Made by a program: the position numbers and the translations under genes | Source: Candidatus Scotarchaeum otlingeri | GTDB lineage: Archaea > Thermoproteota > Nitrososphaeria > Geothermarchaeales > JDFR-13 | DNA: 54,669 nucleotides | Assembly: GCA_002011075.2 (NCBI GenBank) | Contig: MTMA02000006.1 | Coordinates: 356,860 to 411,528 of the forward strand | Reading direction: 5' to 3' | Notes under the pieces: generated by a model | Database searches by the model: none | What the model was told of the DNA's origin: nothing | Seen by the model: the letters and a program-made list of their open reading frames with translations, nothing else | Part shown: one piece after another, positions 35,493 to 45,159 of the stretch | Numbering within the stretch: position 1 is the first letter of the stretch | Layout of the letters: each line of letters begins with the position of its first letter

Positions 35493-37079
35493 ATGGCCAC
35501 ACTATTTAGAGACTTCGCAGATTTATGTAAAAAATTGGAGAAGACTTCTTCAATATTACATAAGCGTGAATTGATAGCCCGGTTTCTAATGAAACTAGAA
35601 AAAGATGAGTGGAAACCCTTTGTACTACTGTTAACTGGGAAAATATTACCTGAGGCTGAAGGAAAATCATTGTATATAGGGTATTCAACGATAAAGAAGG
35701 CAATTGAAATGAAGGTTTCAACTTTGGTTCCATTACCCCAACCATCAATATTGGAAGTATATCAAGTGTTTATAGAGATCTCATCTATATCAGGTGCTGA
35801 TTCAACGAGAAGACGTATAGAAGCTCTTGCTTCTCTATTCAATAGGTTATCCGAGGAGGAAAAAAATTATTTAATTAGAAGTTTGTTCGGAGAGATGAGA
35901 ATAGGCGCCGTTGAAGGGATAGTGATTCAAGCATTAGCGGATGCTTCGGGTAACTCATATGACGACCTAAGGAAAGCATATTTATTATTGGGAGATATAG
36001 GATACATAGCGGAGACTCTAGCATACAATAAACTAGATATAAAGAATCTCAAACCAATTATATTTAATCCTATTCGAACCATGTTAGCTACACCTGCCGA
36101 TTCGATAGAAGAGGCCTATGAATTGGCTAAAGGCCCCGTTGCTGTAGAAGTCAAATATGATGGAGTAAGGGTTCAAATACACTATAAGAATGGAGTTATA
36201 CGTATCTTTTCTAGGAGGCTAACTGATATAACCCGGTTTCTTCCAGAGGTCATAGCTGAAATAAACGCTAGCTTTAAGGTTAATTCAGTAAGCGAGGCAA
36301 TTATTGAGGGTGAAGTCATAGCTGTAGATGCCGAGGAAAAACCGCTTCCGTTTCAAATACTTATGAGGCGGTTCAGGCGGATCAAGGATTTTGATAAAGT
36401 CGCTGCAAATATACCGATAAAACTATATCTATTTGATATTCTGTATCTAAATGGAGAACTATTGATCGATATGCCATATAGAGATAGATATGAAATTCTA
36501 AGAGACACTGTCAATAAGGAGTTACTGGCGGAGAGAATTGTTGCTGATGATATACATCAGGCAAAAGAGTTTTATGAGGAAGCTATTGAAAAGGGACATG
36601 AAGGAGCTATCATAAAGAAGCTCGATTCACCCTATATTCTTGGGGTTAGAGGATCTCATTGGATAAAGGTTAAAGAGATAGCTACAATAGATACCGTTAT
36701 AGTTGGAGCAGAATGGGGGCATGGACGCAGGCGTAATTGGTTAAGCGACTATTATTTAGCTGTTTATTCGGCCGCGATAGATGAGTTTATGATTGTAGGT
36801 AAGACATACAAAGGACTAACCGATGAAGAGTTTGAGTGGATCACTAAGAAATTGCTAGAGCTTAAGATAGCTGATGAAGGATATAGAATCTGGGTTAAAC
36901 CGGAGATAGTCGTAGAGGTAGCTTTTAATGATATACAGAAAAGTCCTAAATATGAGAGTGGAATCGCGCTTCGTTTCGCAAGGATAACCCGATTTAGACC
37001 CGATAAAGATCCAAAGGATATAACAACTATCGAAGAATTGAAGCGTCTATATCTCAAAAGCTTTAGGGATATTATATAA
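35493..37079 (+). CDS. lig: ATP-dependent DNA ligase
   Basis: 528 residues. The N-terminal DNA-binding domain (about 1-200) is followed by the nucleotidyl domain with KYDGVR (adenylated Lys221), then EAIIEGEVIAVD, the FDILYLNGE motif, EGAIIKKLDSPY, and WIKVKE (motif V). An OB-fold with VGAEWGHGRR and RPDKDP completes the enzyme. It seals nicks in DNA. It is a little shorter than the common 550-600 residue archaeal ligases. The gene closes the polB-DHH-lig operon and converges on the glycosidase-like gene with a 3-nt gap. Confidence 0.95.
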   Translation: MATLFRDFADLCKKLEKTSSILHKRELIARFLMKLEKDEWKPFVLLLTGKILPEAEGKSLYIGYSTIKKAIEMKVSTLVPLPQPSILEVYQVFIEISSISGADSTRRRIEALASLFNRLSEEEKNYLIRSLFGEMRIGAVEGIVIQALADASGNSYDDLRKAYLLLGDIGYIAETLAYNKLDIKNLKPIIFNPIRTMLATPADSIEEAYELAKGPVAVEVKYDGVRVQIHYKNGVIRIFSRRLTDITRFLPEVIAEINASFKVNSVSEAIIEGEVIAVDAEEKPLPFQILMRRFRRIKDFDKVAANIPIKLYLFDILYLNGELLIDMPYRDRYEILRDTVNKELLAERIVADDIHQAKEFYEEAIEKGHEGAIIKKLDSPYILGVRGSHWIKVKEIATIDTVIVGAEWGHGRRRNWLSDYYLAVYSAAIDEFMIVGKTYKGLTDEEFEWITKKLLELKIADEGYRIWVKPEIVVEVAFNDIQKSPKYESGIALRFARITRFRPDKDPKDITTIEELKRLYLKSFRDII

Positions 37080-37082
37080 TGC

Positions 37083-38195
37083 TCATTGATGATACATCTT
37101 AAATATAAAAGTTAGAAATGCAGCGGATGGTTTATAAAATGCACCTTTTCCACTTCCATCTTCTCTATTAATCCATAGGTAATGTGACATACCAACTAAC
37201 CTATCGATATCCAATTCTACCCTTAAACCCAATTCCCTTATCCCCATATAATAAGATATATTATATAATGGAATAATCGCTCCATTTTGATAATTATACC
37301 GCTCGTATTTCTTAGGTCTAGTTATTTTTTGTGGTATAGATAGAGATAATAATCCATATTTATCTGCAAGCTTAGTATATAAGTAGTTGAAATGATCCTC
37401 AACCTTTCTTCTGGAGATATCAATTAATCTTGTAAAAGTGAGAAGGCTCGTATCTAGAGAAGCCCTATCAACCCTACCACCATAACTATCTATATATTCT
37501 ATAAAATGGTCTTTCTGCCAAAATTTGCTTATTATCTTTTTGGTGACTTCATCAATAGAATCTTCAAGTGGGACAATGAGTTTCCGGTCGTTATAAAACT
37601 CCGCTACTTCTTGAATCCATTGTAATGATAACAGATAGGTAATATTAGAGTAAAATACAGCTCCACTTCTAAGTAAAGAATCCGCCCAATCTTCATTTTC
37701 AAGTTGTTCTACCAGTGAATCTCCATTACTATCTCTTTTCTCAAGATATTTGATTCCTCTGATTATAACACTCCTATACCTCTGGTATAGCTCCACTCTT
37801 TCCGATACCTGAATGGTTTTTGCTATTGCCGCCAGAGATAAAGATGTTGAGTCTATATCTGGATAAAATCCATTGATTATGCTATATTTTTCCTTGATTA
37901 TAGTTGGGAATCCACCTATATATTGACCATCATCGACATCTAACTTTTCATATTTAAAATTAAGCTTTGGACTATGCCCCCCATGGATATAACTAATATA
38001 TCCCCCTTTACTTATTTGGTGATGCGATAGATATTCGATTAAAGATAAAGCCTCCCCTAATTTATTTGAGACTAAATAATATAGGATAATATAAAATAGA
38101 TCCCTCGGCCTTACATCCTTGAAAGGCCCTCCCGAATGATAACCCCTTCTCAACTCATTTATCAAATATATTTCAAGATCCCTAATTCCCTCCAT
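37083..38195 (-). CDS. (alpha/alpha)6-barrel glycosidase-like protein
   Basis: 370 residues, almost all helical. Repeated helix pairs and the blocks PDIDSTSLSLAAIAKTI, SNGDSLVEQLENEDWADS and SGAVFYSNITYLLSLQ resemble the catalytic domain of amylo-1,6-glucosidase and related enzymes (the DG-x-W-x-D stretch before a helix). Acidic residues in the NEDWADS region are candidate catalytic residues. Substrate and exact family are not clear, and no signal peptide is seen. It lies alone, between lig (convergent) and surE (divergent). Confidence 0.6.
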   Translation of the reverse strand: MEGIRDLEIYLINELRRGYHSGGPFKDVRPRDLFYIILYYLVSNKLGEALSLIEYLSHHQISKGGYISYIHGGHSPKLNFKYEKLDVDDGQYIGGFPTIIKEKYSIINGFYPDIDSTSLSLAAIAKTIQVSERVELYQRYRSVIIRGIKYLEKRDSNGDSLVEQLENEDWADSLLRSGAVFYSNITYLLSLQWIQEVAEFYNDRKLIVPLEDSIDEVTKKIISKFWQKDHFIEYIDSYGGRVDRASLDTSLLTFTRLIDISRRKVEDHFNYLYTKLADKYGLLSLSIPQKITRPKKYERYNYQNGAIIPLYNISYYMGIRELGLRVELDIDRLVGMSHYLWINREDGSGKGAFYKPSAAFLTFIFKMYHQ

Positions 38196-38348
38196 AGGAT
38201 ACCAATATTATAATCAGTCTAGCATGACTAAAAAGTATATTTAAAATATGGCTTACCAGAATATGATAGTCAAATATTATGTTACAGTATAAGAGTATAT
38301 TTATTTGATGACCTAATTTAATACTAATATAATAGGTGGAAAAGCTGA

Positions 38349-39176
38349 ATGAATAAAACAATATTATTGACAAATGATGATGGATATAAAAGTATAGGTT
38401 TCAGATATTTAATGAAGCAATTAACGGATATCGCCGATATAGTAGCAATAGCCCCTGAACAGCCTAGAAGCGCAGCTGGTTTAAGTATTACGGTACACAA
38501 ACCATTAAGGGTAAATAAAGTATTATCATCCGATAATGTGGAACTCTATACAGTCACGGGTACTACTGGTGATTGTGTTACAATCGGTATATTTTATGTA
38601 TTGGAGAAATATCCCGATCTAATTGTTTCTGGGATCAATGTAGGGGAAAATATTTCTCTACTAGAGTTTTTTATGAGTGGCACAGTTGCTGGCGCCATAC
38701 TTGGAGCTATCCACGGAATACCAAGTATCGCGTTTAGCAAGAGGGAAGTAGGTAGAGATGTTCTCTTTACAGAGGATATCAAAACTCCATATCAGGAAGT
38801 CGCTAGATGTGCAAAAATAATCACTTCATATGTATTGGATGAAGGTCTACCTAAAGGCGTCGATCTACTAAATGTAAATTTTCCAGATAGGATACGTGCC
38901 AATACTAAAGTTAGGATTACACGTCTCGCTAAACTCTCACTTAGATCAAGAGTTATAGTTAGGAAAGACCCCCGGGGAAGACCCTATTATTGGATATGGG
39001 GCGATAAGTTTACATCATTCCCAAGGGGCACAGATGCTCATGAAATAGTTGATATGGGTAATATATCCATAACCCCCATCATTTTATCCAATTTGGCATA
39101 CAGAAATATTAGAACAATTAGATTCCAAGAAATGGAAAAATACCTTAATCAGGAGATTATGGAGGTAATAAGATGA
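38349..39176 (+). CDS. surE: SurE 5'/3'-nucleotidase
   Basis: 275 residues. LLTNDDGYKSIG holds the metal ligands Asp10-Asp11; Ser and Asn ligands come from PRSAAGLSIT and SGINVGENISL. MSGTVAGAILGAIHGIPSIAFS completes the active site. SurE removes phosphate from nucleoside monophosphates. The stop overlaps the geranylgeranyl reductase start by 4 nt (ATGA), so the two are co-translated. Confidence 0.95.
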   Translation: MNKTILLTNDDGYKSIGFRYLMKQLTDIADIVAIAPEQPRSAAGLSITVHKPLRVNKVLSSDNVELYTVTGTTGDCVTIGIFYVLEKYPDLIVSGINVGENISLLEFFMSGTVAGAILGAIHGIPSIAFSKREVGRDVLFTEDIKTPYQEVARCAKIITSYVLDEGLPKGVDLLNVNFPDRIRANTKVRITRLAKLSLRSRVIVRKDPRGRPYYWIWGDKFTSFPRGTDAHEIVDMGNISITPIILSNLAYRNIRTIRFQEMEKYLNQEIMEVIR

Positions 39177-40366
39177 TTACACTCCCCAATGAGATAGACA
39201 TCCTAATTATCGGCGGCGGCCCGGCTGGCTTGTCAGCCGGGTTAGCGGCCGCCAAATCAGGGTTTGAAACCCTTATTATCGATAAAAAGAGGGAAATAGG
39301 CGTACCGATCCAATGCGGCGAATTCATGCCATCACCCAAGGAGATACCTAATATTTTACCTGAAGCTACTCACACAAGATTATTGGAGAATTACCCTAAA
39401 GATATAGTCATATGTGAAACTAAAGACATAATAATATATTCGGCAAATGGGAAGAAATACGTAATCCCATTTGATGGCTATGTAATAGATAGAGAAAAAT
39501 TTGATAAATGGATCGCGAGGCTAGCTTTGAGAGCCGGCGCAAAGCTCTCCTTATCAACCACCGCTCTAGAAATAAAAGACTCTGTAGTAACAGTATCCAC
39601 CAGAGGGAAGAAGATAAATGTTTCGACAAAAGTGGTAATTGTAGCCAGTGGAACCTTAACACCATTATTAGATGGTTTTCCAATAAAACCAAAGTTTTCT
39701 GAATATGATTACAGTCATGTTTACCAATGGGTTTTGGGCGGCATAGAAGTAGATACAACTGTAGTGGAAATGTATAGTGGAACAAGATATGCGCCCGGCA
39801 CTTATGCGTGGATAATACCTCGTGGAGATGATATGGCCAATGTAGGGTTAGGGGTACGTGAACCCTTTAATAAGGACGGGGTATCCATAGGAGAATACCT
39901 ACATAGATTTATGCATGAACATCCAATCGCATCAAATAGATTAAAGTCAGGTTCACCTCTCTCAATTGTCGGCGGTCTAGTGCCCGCAGCTCCCCCCTTA
40001 GAAACTGCTGTATATAATAATATTCTTGTTGTAGGCGACGCTGCAAATATGGCTATGGCCTCGATAGGAGCAGGGGTTCCGACAGCTATTATCTCAGGTG
40101 AATTAGCCGGCATTTCAGCAGTAAAATATTTGGAAAATGAGTCTCCACTCGCGGAGTTCGATGAGTTGTGGCAAAAAGAGATAGGGGAAACGCTTAAGAA
40201 TGGATACCGCATACGGGTTATGATGGACCCCGTTTTAAAACGTGATGATTTCATTAACCTGGCATTAGATATTCTAGGTGAAAAGATGCTTTATGATATA
40301 ATTAGGGGGAGGATTCCCAAAATTCTTGATGTACTGTATCCTATAGCGGCAAGTATAATGAAATAG
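39173..40366 (+). CDS. Geranylgeranyl reductase family flavoprotein
   Basis: 397 residues. The FAD site is LIIGGGPAGLSAGLAAAKSG, then PIQCGEF with the conserved cysteine loop, the PGTYAWIIPRGDDMANVGLG motif (YxWxxP type), and VVGDAANMAMASIGAGVPTA. The enzyme saturates geranylgeranyl chains of archaeal lipids. GGAGGT precedes the ATG. The digeranylgeranyl-lipid reductase and other GGR paralogues cannot be told apart from sequence alone. It pairs functionally with the GGPP synthase at 8.5 kb. Confidence 0.9.
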   Translation: MITLPNEIDILIIGGGPAGLSAGLAAAKSGFETLIIDKKREIGVPIQCGEFMPSPKEIPNILPEATHTRLLENYPKDIVICETKDIIIYSANGKKYVIPFDGYVIDREKFDKWIARLALRAGAKLSLSTTALEIKDSVVTVSTRGKKINVSTKVVIVASGTLTPLLDGFPIKPKFSEYDYSHVYQWVLGGIEVDTTVVEMYSGTRYAPGTYAWIIPRGDDMANVGLGVREPFNKDGVSIGEYLHRFMHEHPIASNRLKSGSPLSIVGGLVPAAPPLETAVYNNILVVGDAANMAMASIGAGVPTAIISGELAGISAVKYLENESPLAEFDELWQKEIGETLKNGYRIRVMMDPVLKRDDFINLALDILGEKMLYDIIRGRIPKILDVLYPIAASIMK

Positions 40367-40380
40367 CCAGATTTAATTGT

Positions 40381-40875
40381 TTATATTTCTATTATTTCAA
40401 CCGAGATTTCCGGTAGTCTTAATATACCAATCGTAGATTTACCTGTCAGATATCCACATGCTTCGCCCGGTGAAAAATGAAGTGTTTCTCCGACTTTTTC
40501 ATTAATCACTCTATGAAGATGTCCTCTGATTACAATGTCATAATTGCCACTCTTAATTATCGCGTTCACAACATTCTCATCTACTCCATGTAATAGAATT
40601 ATTTTTTTGCCTTCCGCCTCAATTACAGCGGAATGCCTATAAAACTCCCAGTTATTTTCTGAGTATTTCTGGGATAGTAAATTAAACTCAGCATCAAGAT
40701 TGCCCTTTACACCGATTACCTTCATATTTAGGTTGGACATCCAATTCACGGTGAACGGTGCAATATGGTCCCCTCCATGTAATACTAAATCCACTTTCTC
40801 CTCATTAAATATCTCTACAGCCCGGGTTATAGCCTGCATATTATCATGAGTATCAGATAATGCTCCCAATTTCAT
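40381..40875 (-). CDS. YfcE/MJ0936-type metallophosphoesterase
   Basis: 164 residues. The metal sites are LSDTHDN (6-12), LHGGDHIAP, VKGNLD, LLHGVDE and IRGHLHR, in the usual order of the small calcineurin-like phosphodiesterase family. The natural substrate is unknown. Its start overlaps the Hjc-like gene stop by 4 nt, showing translational coupling. Confidence 0.9.
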   Translation of the reverse strand: MKLGALSDTHDNMQAITRAVEIFNEEKVDLVLHGGDHIAPFTVNWMSNLNMKVIGVKGNLDAEFNLLSQKYSENNWEFYRHSAVIEAEGKKIILLHGVDENVVNAIIKSGNYDIVIRGHLHRVINEKVGETLHFSPGEACGYLTGKSTIGILRLPEISVEIIEI

Positions 40876-41210
40876 TCATCTTCACCAATAAATAGATCCA
40901 AAGGTTTGGTATATGGAAAATCTATCTGGCTATTATCTATAATATCTAAAAATACTATTTTATTTTTATCCCTATAGGCCAATACGGGCCTCACTCCAAC
41001 GGCTTCATAGATCTTCTTAAGATAATTTATATCCTTTCTCCTTATGTTTCTCTTTTTAGTTTTACATTCGATAATGTAGTACCCCTCCTTGGAAAGTACA
41101 ACTAAGTCTATAGGTTTAGAGGCAGCTGCCCTTATCACGAAATACCCGCGGCCCTCAAGATATTTCTTTACCCGTCTTTCGAATCTGTAGCCTTTCCTAT
41201 ATTCACTCAA
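40872..41210 (-). CDS. Hjc-like Holliday junction resolvase / archaeal endonuclease
   Basis: 112 residues with the PD-(D/E)xK nuclease layout: Glu in GYRFERRVKKYLEGRGY, Asp in KPIDLVVL, and ECKTKK (E-x-K). The pattern and size match archaeal Hjc (about 120-140 residues), but the loop before PID lacks the SG..PD stretch of typical Hjc, so a related nuclease is possible. TTG start. It lies divergent from GlyRS. Confidence 0.7.
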   Translation of the reverse strand: MSEYRKGYRFERRVKKYLEGRGYFVIRAAASKPIDLVVLSKEGYYIIECKTKKRNIRRKDINYLKKIYEAVGVRPVLAYRDKNKIVFLDIIDNSQIDFPYTKPLDLFIGEDE

Positions 41211-41296
41211 GAAGCATCAAAATCAAATAAAAACCTTATTCCTTATATTCTTTATTATAACAAAAACATATTTTCTTATCGAAAGGGTGAATATGT

Positions 41297-43042
41297 GTGG
41301 CTATGGATAAAGCAGAGAAAGTTCAGCAACTTTGTGTAAAGAGAGGTTTTTTCTGGGGAGCATATGAAATATACGGTGGTGTAGCCGGATTTCTTACATG
41401 GGGCCCTAACGGAGTGATACTAAAAAGGCGAATTGCAGATTATTGGAGAAAGTTCTTCATAGATAAACATGGGTTCGTAGAGATTTCAAGTCCAGATATA
41501 GCGCCATATATCGTTTTCGAGGCTTCAGGACATGTAGAGGGATTTAAAGATATTATGGTAACATGTTTAAAATGTAACAATAAATATCGGGCAGACACTC
41601 TTTTAAACGAAAAGGGAATAAATGTTAGTGAAGCCTTGGGCCCAGCGGAGATGTTAAGTATAATAGATGAACATAAAGTTAAGTGCCCAAACTGTGGAGG
41701 AGAACTAGGTGAACCAGGCTACTTCATTACAATGTTCCAAACCACAATTGGTCCTTATGCAGGTTCAAAAGGTTTTTTAAGGCCTGAAACAGCTCAAGGG
41801 ATGTTTACAGAATTTAAGAGAGTTTTTGAGGCTGAAAGAAAGAAATTCCCTATCGGTATCGCCCAAGTAGGCCGTGGGTATCGTAATGAGATTTCTCCTC
41901 GACAGGGTCCCATTAGACTTAGAGAGTTCGATATGATGGAGCTGGAGATGTTTATAGACCCTCAAGATCAAAGGTGTCCATATTTCGATAGCGTCAAAGA
42001 TGAGGAGCTAAATCTATATCATAGAATAATTAAAGAGAAAGGCGAACTCGAGTATGAAACGATGAGTGCTGAAGAAGCCGTGGACAAAAAGATAATCATT
42101 AATGAGTGGATGGCATATTTTATGGTAATGGCCCAAAAATTCATGGAAACTCTCGGTATCCCTAGAAACAGACAGAGATTCCATGAAAAGCTTGAAGGAG
42201 AGCGCGCGCATTATGCTACTCAAACATTTGACCAAGAAGTTTATTTGTCTCGGTGGGGCTGGATAGAAGTATCTGGCCACGCATATAGAGGGGACTATGA
42301 CTTATTATCCCATATTAAGACTAGCGGAAGAGATCTATACGTCGATAGAAAACTGGATAAGCCTAAGAAGGTAATCCAAACTACTATTATACCGGATCCA
42401 AAGAAGATAAAAGATAAGTATCCTAGACAGATAGGTCGTATAATGAAGTTTCTAAGAGAGGAGGACTCATGGAAAGAAGAATTGGTAGATAAGGGATATA
42501 TAAATATTACTGATGAGATTACGCTAGACAAGAGTTTCTTTAACATAAAAACTGAAGAAAAGAAAATATGGGTAGAAAAATTTATTCCCCATGTAGTGGA
42601 ACCAAGTTTTGGGTTAGATAGAATAGCATACACAGTATTAGAATATAGTTATACAGAAAAAGAAGATAGAGTTGTACTTTCGCTTCCCTATATAGTGAGG
42701 GTGTTCGATTGTGCAGTGTTTCCACTTGTAGATTCAGGTGAGTTTAATATGATAGCTAGGTCATTATATAATGAACTTATTGATGCAGGTTTCAGAGTAA
42801 TATTTGAGGCAAAGGATAGTATTGGCAGAAGATATGCTAGGATAGATGAGATAGGTGTACCTGTGGCTTTCACGATAGATGGACGCACATTAGAAGATTC
42901 TACAGTTACTGTTCGTGATCGAGATACCTGGCGCCAATATCGGTTAAAGATTAGTGACGCTCTTGTATTTCTAAGAGAGTTATTTAGATATAATTCATTT
43001 ACTAAAGTTGTTAAGATGATGAAGCTGGAAAGCGTCGATTAA
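41297..43042 (+). CDS. glyS: Glycyl-tRNA synthetase (archaeal/eukaryotic type)
   Basis: 581 residues of class IIa synthetase. The N-terminus has KRGFFWGAYEIYGGVAGF. Motif 2 reads VGRGYRNEISPRQGPIRLREF. A zinc-like cluster CLKCNNKY and CPNCGGE is inserted. Motif 3 is PSFGLDRIAYTVLE. The anticodon-binding domain begins with PYIVRVFDCAVFPLV. The GTG start 6 nt after GGGTGA is supported. Archaeal GlyRS is a homodimer. Confidence 0.97.
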   Translation: MAMDKAEKVQQLCVKRGFFWGAYEIYGGVAGFLTWGPNGVILKRRIADYWRKFFIDKHGFVEISSPDIAPYIVFEASGHVEGFKDIMVTCLKCNNKYRADTLLNEKGINVSEALGPAEMLSIIDEHKVKCPNCGGELGEPGYFITMFQTTIGPYAGSKGFLRPETAQGMFTEFKRVFEAERKKFPIGIAQVGRGYRNEISPRQGPIRLREFDMMELEMFIDPQDQRCPYFDSVKDEELNLYHRIIKEKGELEYETMSAEEAVDKKIIINEWMAYFMVMAQKFMETLGIPRNRQRFHEKLEGERAHYATQTFDQEVYLSRWGWIEVSGHAYRGDYDLLSHIKTSGRDLYVDRKLDKPKKVIQTTIIPDPKKIKDKYPRQIGRIMKFLREEDSWKEELVDKGYINITDEITLDKSFFNIKTEEKKIWVEKFIPHVVEPSFGLDRIAYTVLEYSYTEKEDRVVLSLPYIVRVFDCAVFPLVDSGEFNMIARSLYNELIDAGFRVIFEAKDSIGRRYARIDEIGVPVAFTIDGRTLEDSTVTVRDRDTWRQYRLKISDALVFLRELFRYNSFTKVVKMMKLESVD

Positions 43043-43101
43043 GAGGTTATGGTTACTTGCTCTGGAGAGATTACTAGATGTAGCCCTAGGATAATTCTTA
43101 G

Positions 43102-43413
43102 TTAATAAAATATGTCTTTATCCTTTTTGATTTTGCCCTTAACCCTATCTTTCGATACATCCATTACTTTAGAGGGCATTACATCTCTTGTCCTTCTCTT
43201 TATGGTTAGTCCACACATCCCATTTGGAGCTATATAGCGGTTTATGATACAAGAGGCGTATATACACTTAATAGGATCGCAGTCATCCCCAGTTAATCCG
43301 CAGACCCTTTTATCTCCTCTTATTATTAGGGCCCTCTTGCCACATCTAAAGAACTTACAGTAGGAAGTACAATATGGATCTGACTTTCCTTTATAAGGAT
43401 CGATAACTCTCAC
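43102..43413 (-). CDS. Small cysteine-rich protein
   Basis: 103 residues with eight cysteines in the first 67 (positions 15, 19, 24, 38, 45, 50, 55 and 67), followed by a basic tail KDRVKGKIKKDKDIFY. No histidine is present, so the ligands would be all Cys: two zinc sites or iron-sulfur clusters. The YCTSYCKFFRCGKRALII start is distinctive. I do not recognise a family, although similar Cys-rich small proteins are common in Thermoproteota. GTG start. It lies 76 nt upstream-adjacent to a DUF99 gene on the same strand. Confidence 0.65.
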   Translation of the reverse strand: MRVIDPYKGKSDPYCTSYCKFFRCGKRALIIRGDKRVCGLTGDDCDPIKCIYASCIINRYIAPNGMCGLTIKRRTRDVMPSKVMDVSKDRVKGKIKKDKDIFY

Positions 43414-43489
43414 CCATTCTCACCGGATAATCAAACCAGATACTGCCTTCAAAATCTAAAATATCCTTGTATGTAATAAAATTTTCTTC

Positions 43490-44059
43490 TCAAAATTGCG
43501 TAATTCGTCTGGCTAGGGTTCTAGCTATTAATCTAGCCACCCTTATCGGCTCTGGATACCGTCCCTCCAAAAGAAACTTGTTTAATATATTTATTGCTTC
43601 TTTACAGGTCAATCCAATGGGCCTAATAAATACATTATAACCAGTTTTTAAGGTTACTTCTTCTCTTTCTCCATTAGCTATATGTATATTCCATCTTTCC
43701 TCCCAATCATCTGGACAGTTCTTCTTAAAATACTCCAGTAACCCTTCACTTCTATCATATGTTAAAGAGATGAGGGGCAAATTGATTTCATGATATACTC
43801 TATTCAGGTCTATAACGTTATACCAGCTTATAACTACACCTGATATGCATATTACATTAATGTCCTCCCTATCCAGATACCGATAAATCTCCAAAACCTT
43901 ATCTGTGGCATCGAGCCCACCCACACTTGGAAAGGCTATCGCCAATCCATCTATAATCCAATCGGCTCTTTGTACAATGCCGACCAATACACTCTTTGGA
44001 TGCTCTTTATTAAAACTCTCTGCTATACCAAGCATTCTAACTCCTTTTTTACTTAACAT
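43490..44059 (-). CDS. DUF99 / endonuclease dU family protein
   Basis: 189 residues. VRMLGIAESFNKEHPKSVL, GIVQRADWIIDGLAI, GGLDATDKVLEIYRY and GVVISWYNVIDLNRVY follow the DUF99 pattern, an Endo V-like fold whose P. furiosus member cuts at deoxyuridine. The C-terminal ARLIARTLARRITQF helix is typical. The usual IDD after LG reads IAES here, so one acidic residue is changed. A role in repair of deaminated DNA is inferred from family only. Confidence 0.85.
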   Translation of the reverse strand: MLSKKGVRMLGIAESFNKEHPKSVLVGIVQRADWIIDGLAIAFPSVGGLDATDKVLEIYRYLDREDINVICISGVVISWYNVIDLNRVYHEINLPLISLTYDRSEGLLEYFKKNCPDDWEERWNIHIANGEREEVTLKTGYNVFIRPIGLTCKEAINILNKFLLEGRYPEPIRVARLIARTLARRITQF

Positions 44060-44193
44060 TCTCCAATACTTATAATTAGCGTAATAATTAATTGATGTTT
44101 AGATTCTTAGCGGTGAATAAATTTTGAAAGGTGAATCATAATATTAAACAACAATAGATTATATATTATTGAAAATTATATTCGGTGGATCGT

Positions 44194-45159
44194 ATGGTTG
44201 AGGTATGGGTACCTTATAATGAAACAGAATATCCGATATTACTGCCAGATCCAATTGATTTACGGCTTGCATCAAGAGTCATTATTCCGGACTATGAGGA
44301 GTCGGGTATTAATGAAGAGCTAAAATCAAAATTAGAGGAGTTTAAGTCTCCAAAGATATATATCGATGAATATCTGAGTACGTATGAGCGGCGTCTAATC
44401 AGAGAACATCTAAAAATAGAGAATGTTTCATTTATAGACAATCCAGAAGATGCTGAGGTAATAGTTGGTATAACAAGACAAGACCCAATAATGGGATATA
44501 CTGGATCGATTACAGGATATTATTATCGTATAATACGTAAAGACAAGGATTTTTTGTCGAATTTGTATGATGAAATGATATCTAGCGAGGATATCATCAA
44601 TGATGCTATCTCTAGATTTCCACCCGACAAATTTGGAGTTACACTTGTTATGGATGGAGCGGGTAGGATAAACAAATTCTTCTCCGGATATGGACCTGAT
44701 CATTGGGAAACATCGATTACTCAATACAAGAATGATTGGGAGATAAAAGTGGATTTGTCTCCCATTGTAATATCTAGCCTTGGAGGTTACCCATATGATA
44801 CTGGACTAAAAAGCTTTCTGAAAGCTTTCCTCAAATTAATACCTAAGGTAGATGATGATTCTATATTATTTTTTGTTGGAGATGGCAGTCTAGAGATGGA
44901 TTATGATCCTACTAGACTATTGACATTAAGAAAAGAAGATATGGATAGCTTAGACGACCTTATATACTTAAAGGCAAAATCTATAATCGAGTCTTTCCGT
45001 GGAAAGATAATTCTCCAAACAGGTTTATCCTCAACTATATGTAAAATTATAGGTATTAAGGCGGTGAATAATGTTGAAAAGACACTTGGAAGAATTCCAT
45101 CTAGGAGAAAGAGGATGATAACGGTTATAGAAGACCTTACTAATATATATATCCCTTAA
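44194..45159 (+). CDS. LarA-like (DUF2088) protein, reduced form
   Basis: About 321 residues from ATG 44194, just after GGTGGATC; the frame opens at GTG 44185. The C-terminal half follows the LarA pattern: FGVTLVMDGAGRINKFFSG, then SPIVISSLGGYPYDTGLKS, then LFFVGDGS. LarA is the nickel-pincer lactate racemase of about 425 residues. The N-terminal half here is short and the PH-GFSGG-K block is replaced by RQDPIMGYTGSITG. Only two His are present in the whole protein. It therefore probably lacks the LarA nickel cofactor and has another role. Confidence 0.7.
   Translation: MVEVWVPYNETEYPILLPDPIDLRLASRVIIPDYEESGINEELKSKLEEFKSPKIYIDEYLSTYERRLIREHLKIENVSFIDNPEDAEVIVGITRQDPIMGYTGSITGYYYRIIRKDKDFLSNLYDEMISSEDIINDAISRFPPDKFGVTLVMDGAGRINKFFSGYGPDHWETSITQYKNDWEIKVDLSPIVISSLGGYPYDTGLKSFLKAFLKLIPKVDDDSILFFVGDGSLEMDYDPTRLLTLRKEDMDSLDDLIYLKAKSIIESFRGKIILQTGLSSTICKIIGIKAVNNVEKTLGRIPSRRKRMITVIEDLTNIYIP

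Noticed and set aside
38182-38373. 63-residue ORF on the minus strand upstream of surE
   Set aside because: It overlaps the surE start and the glycosidase-like gene start, has no Shine-Dalgarno and is AT-driven low-complexity sequence.
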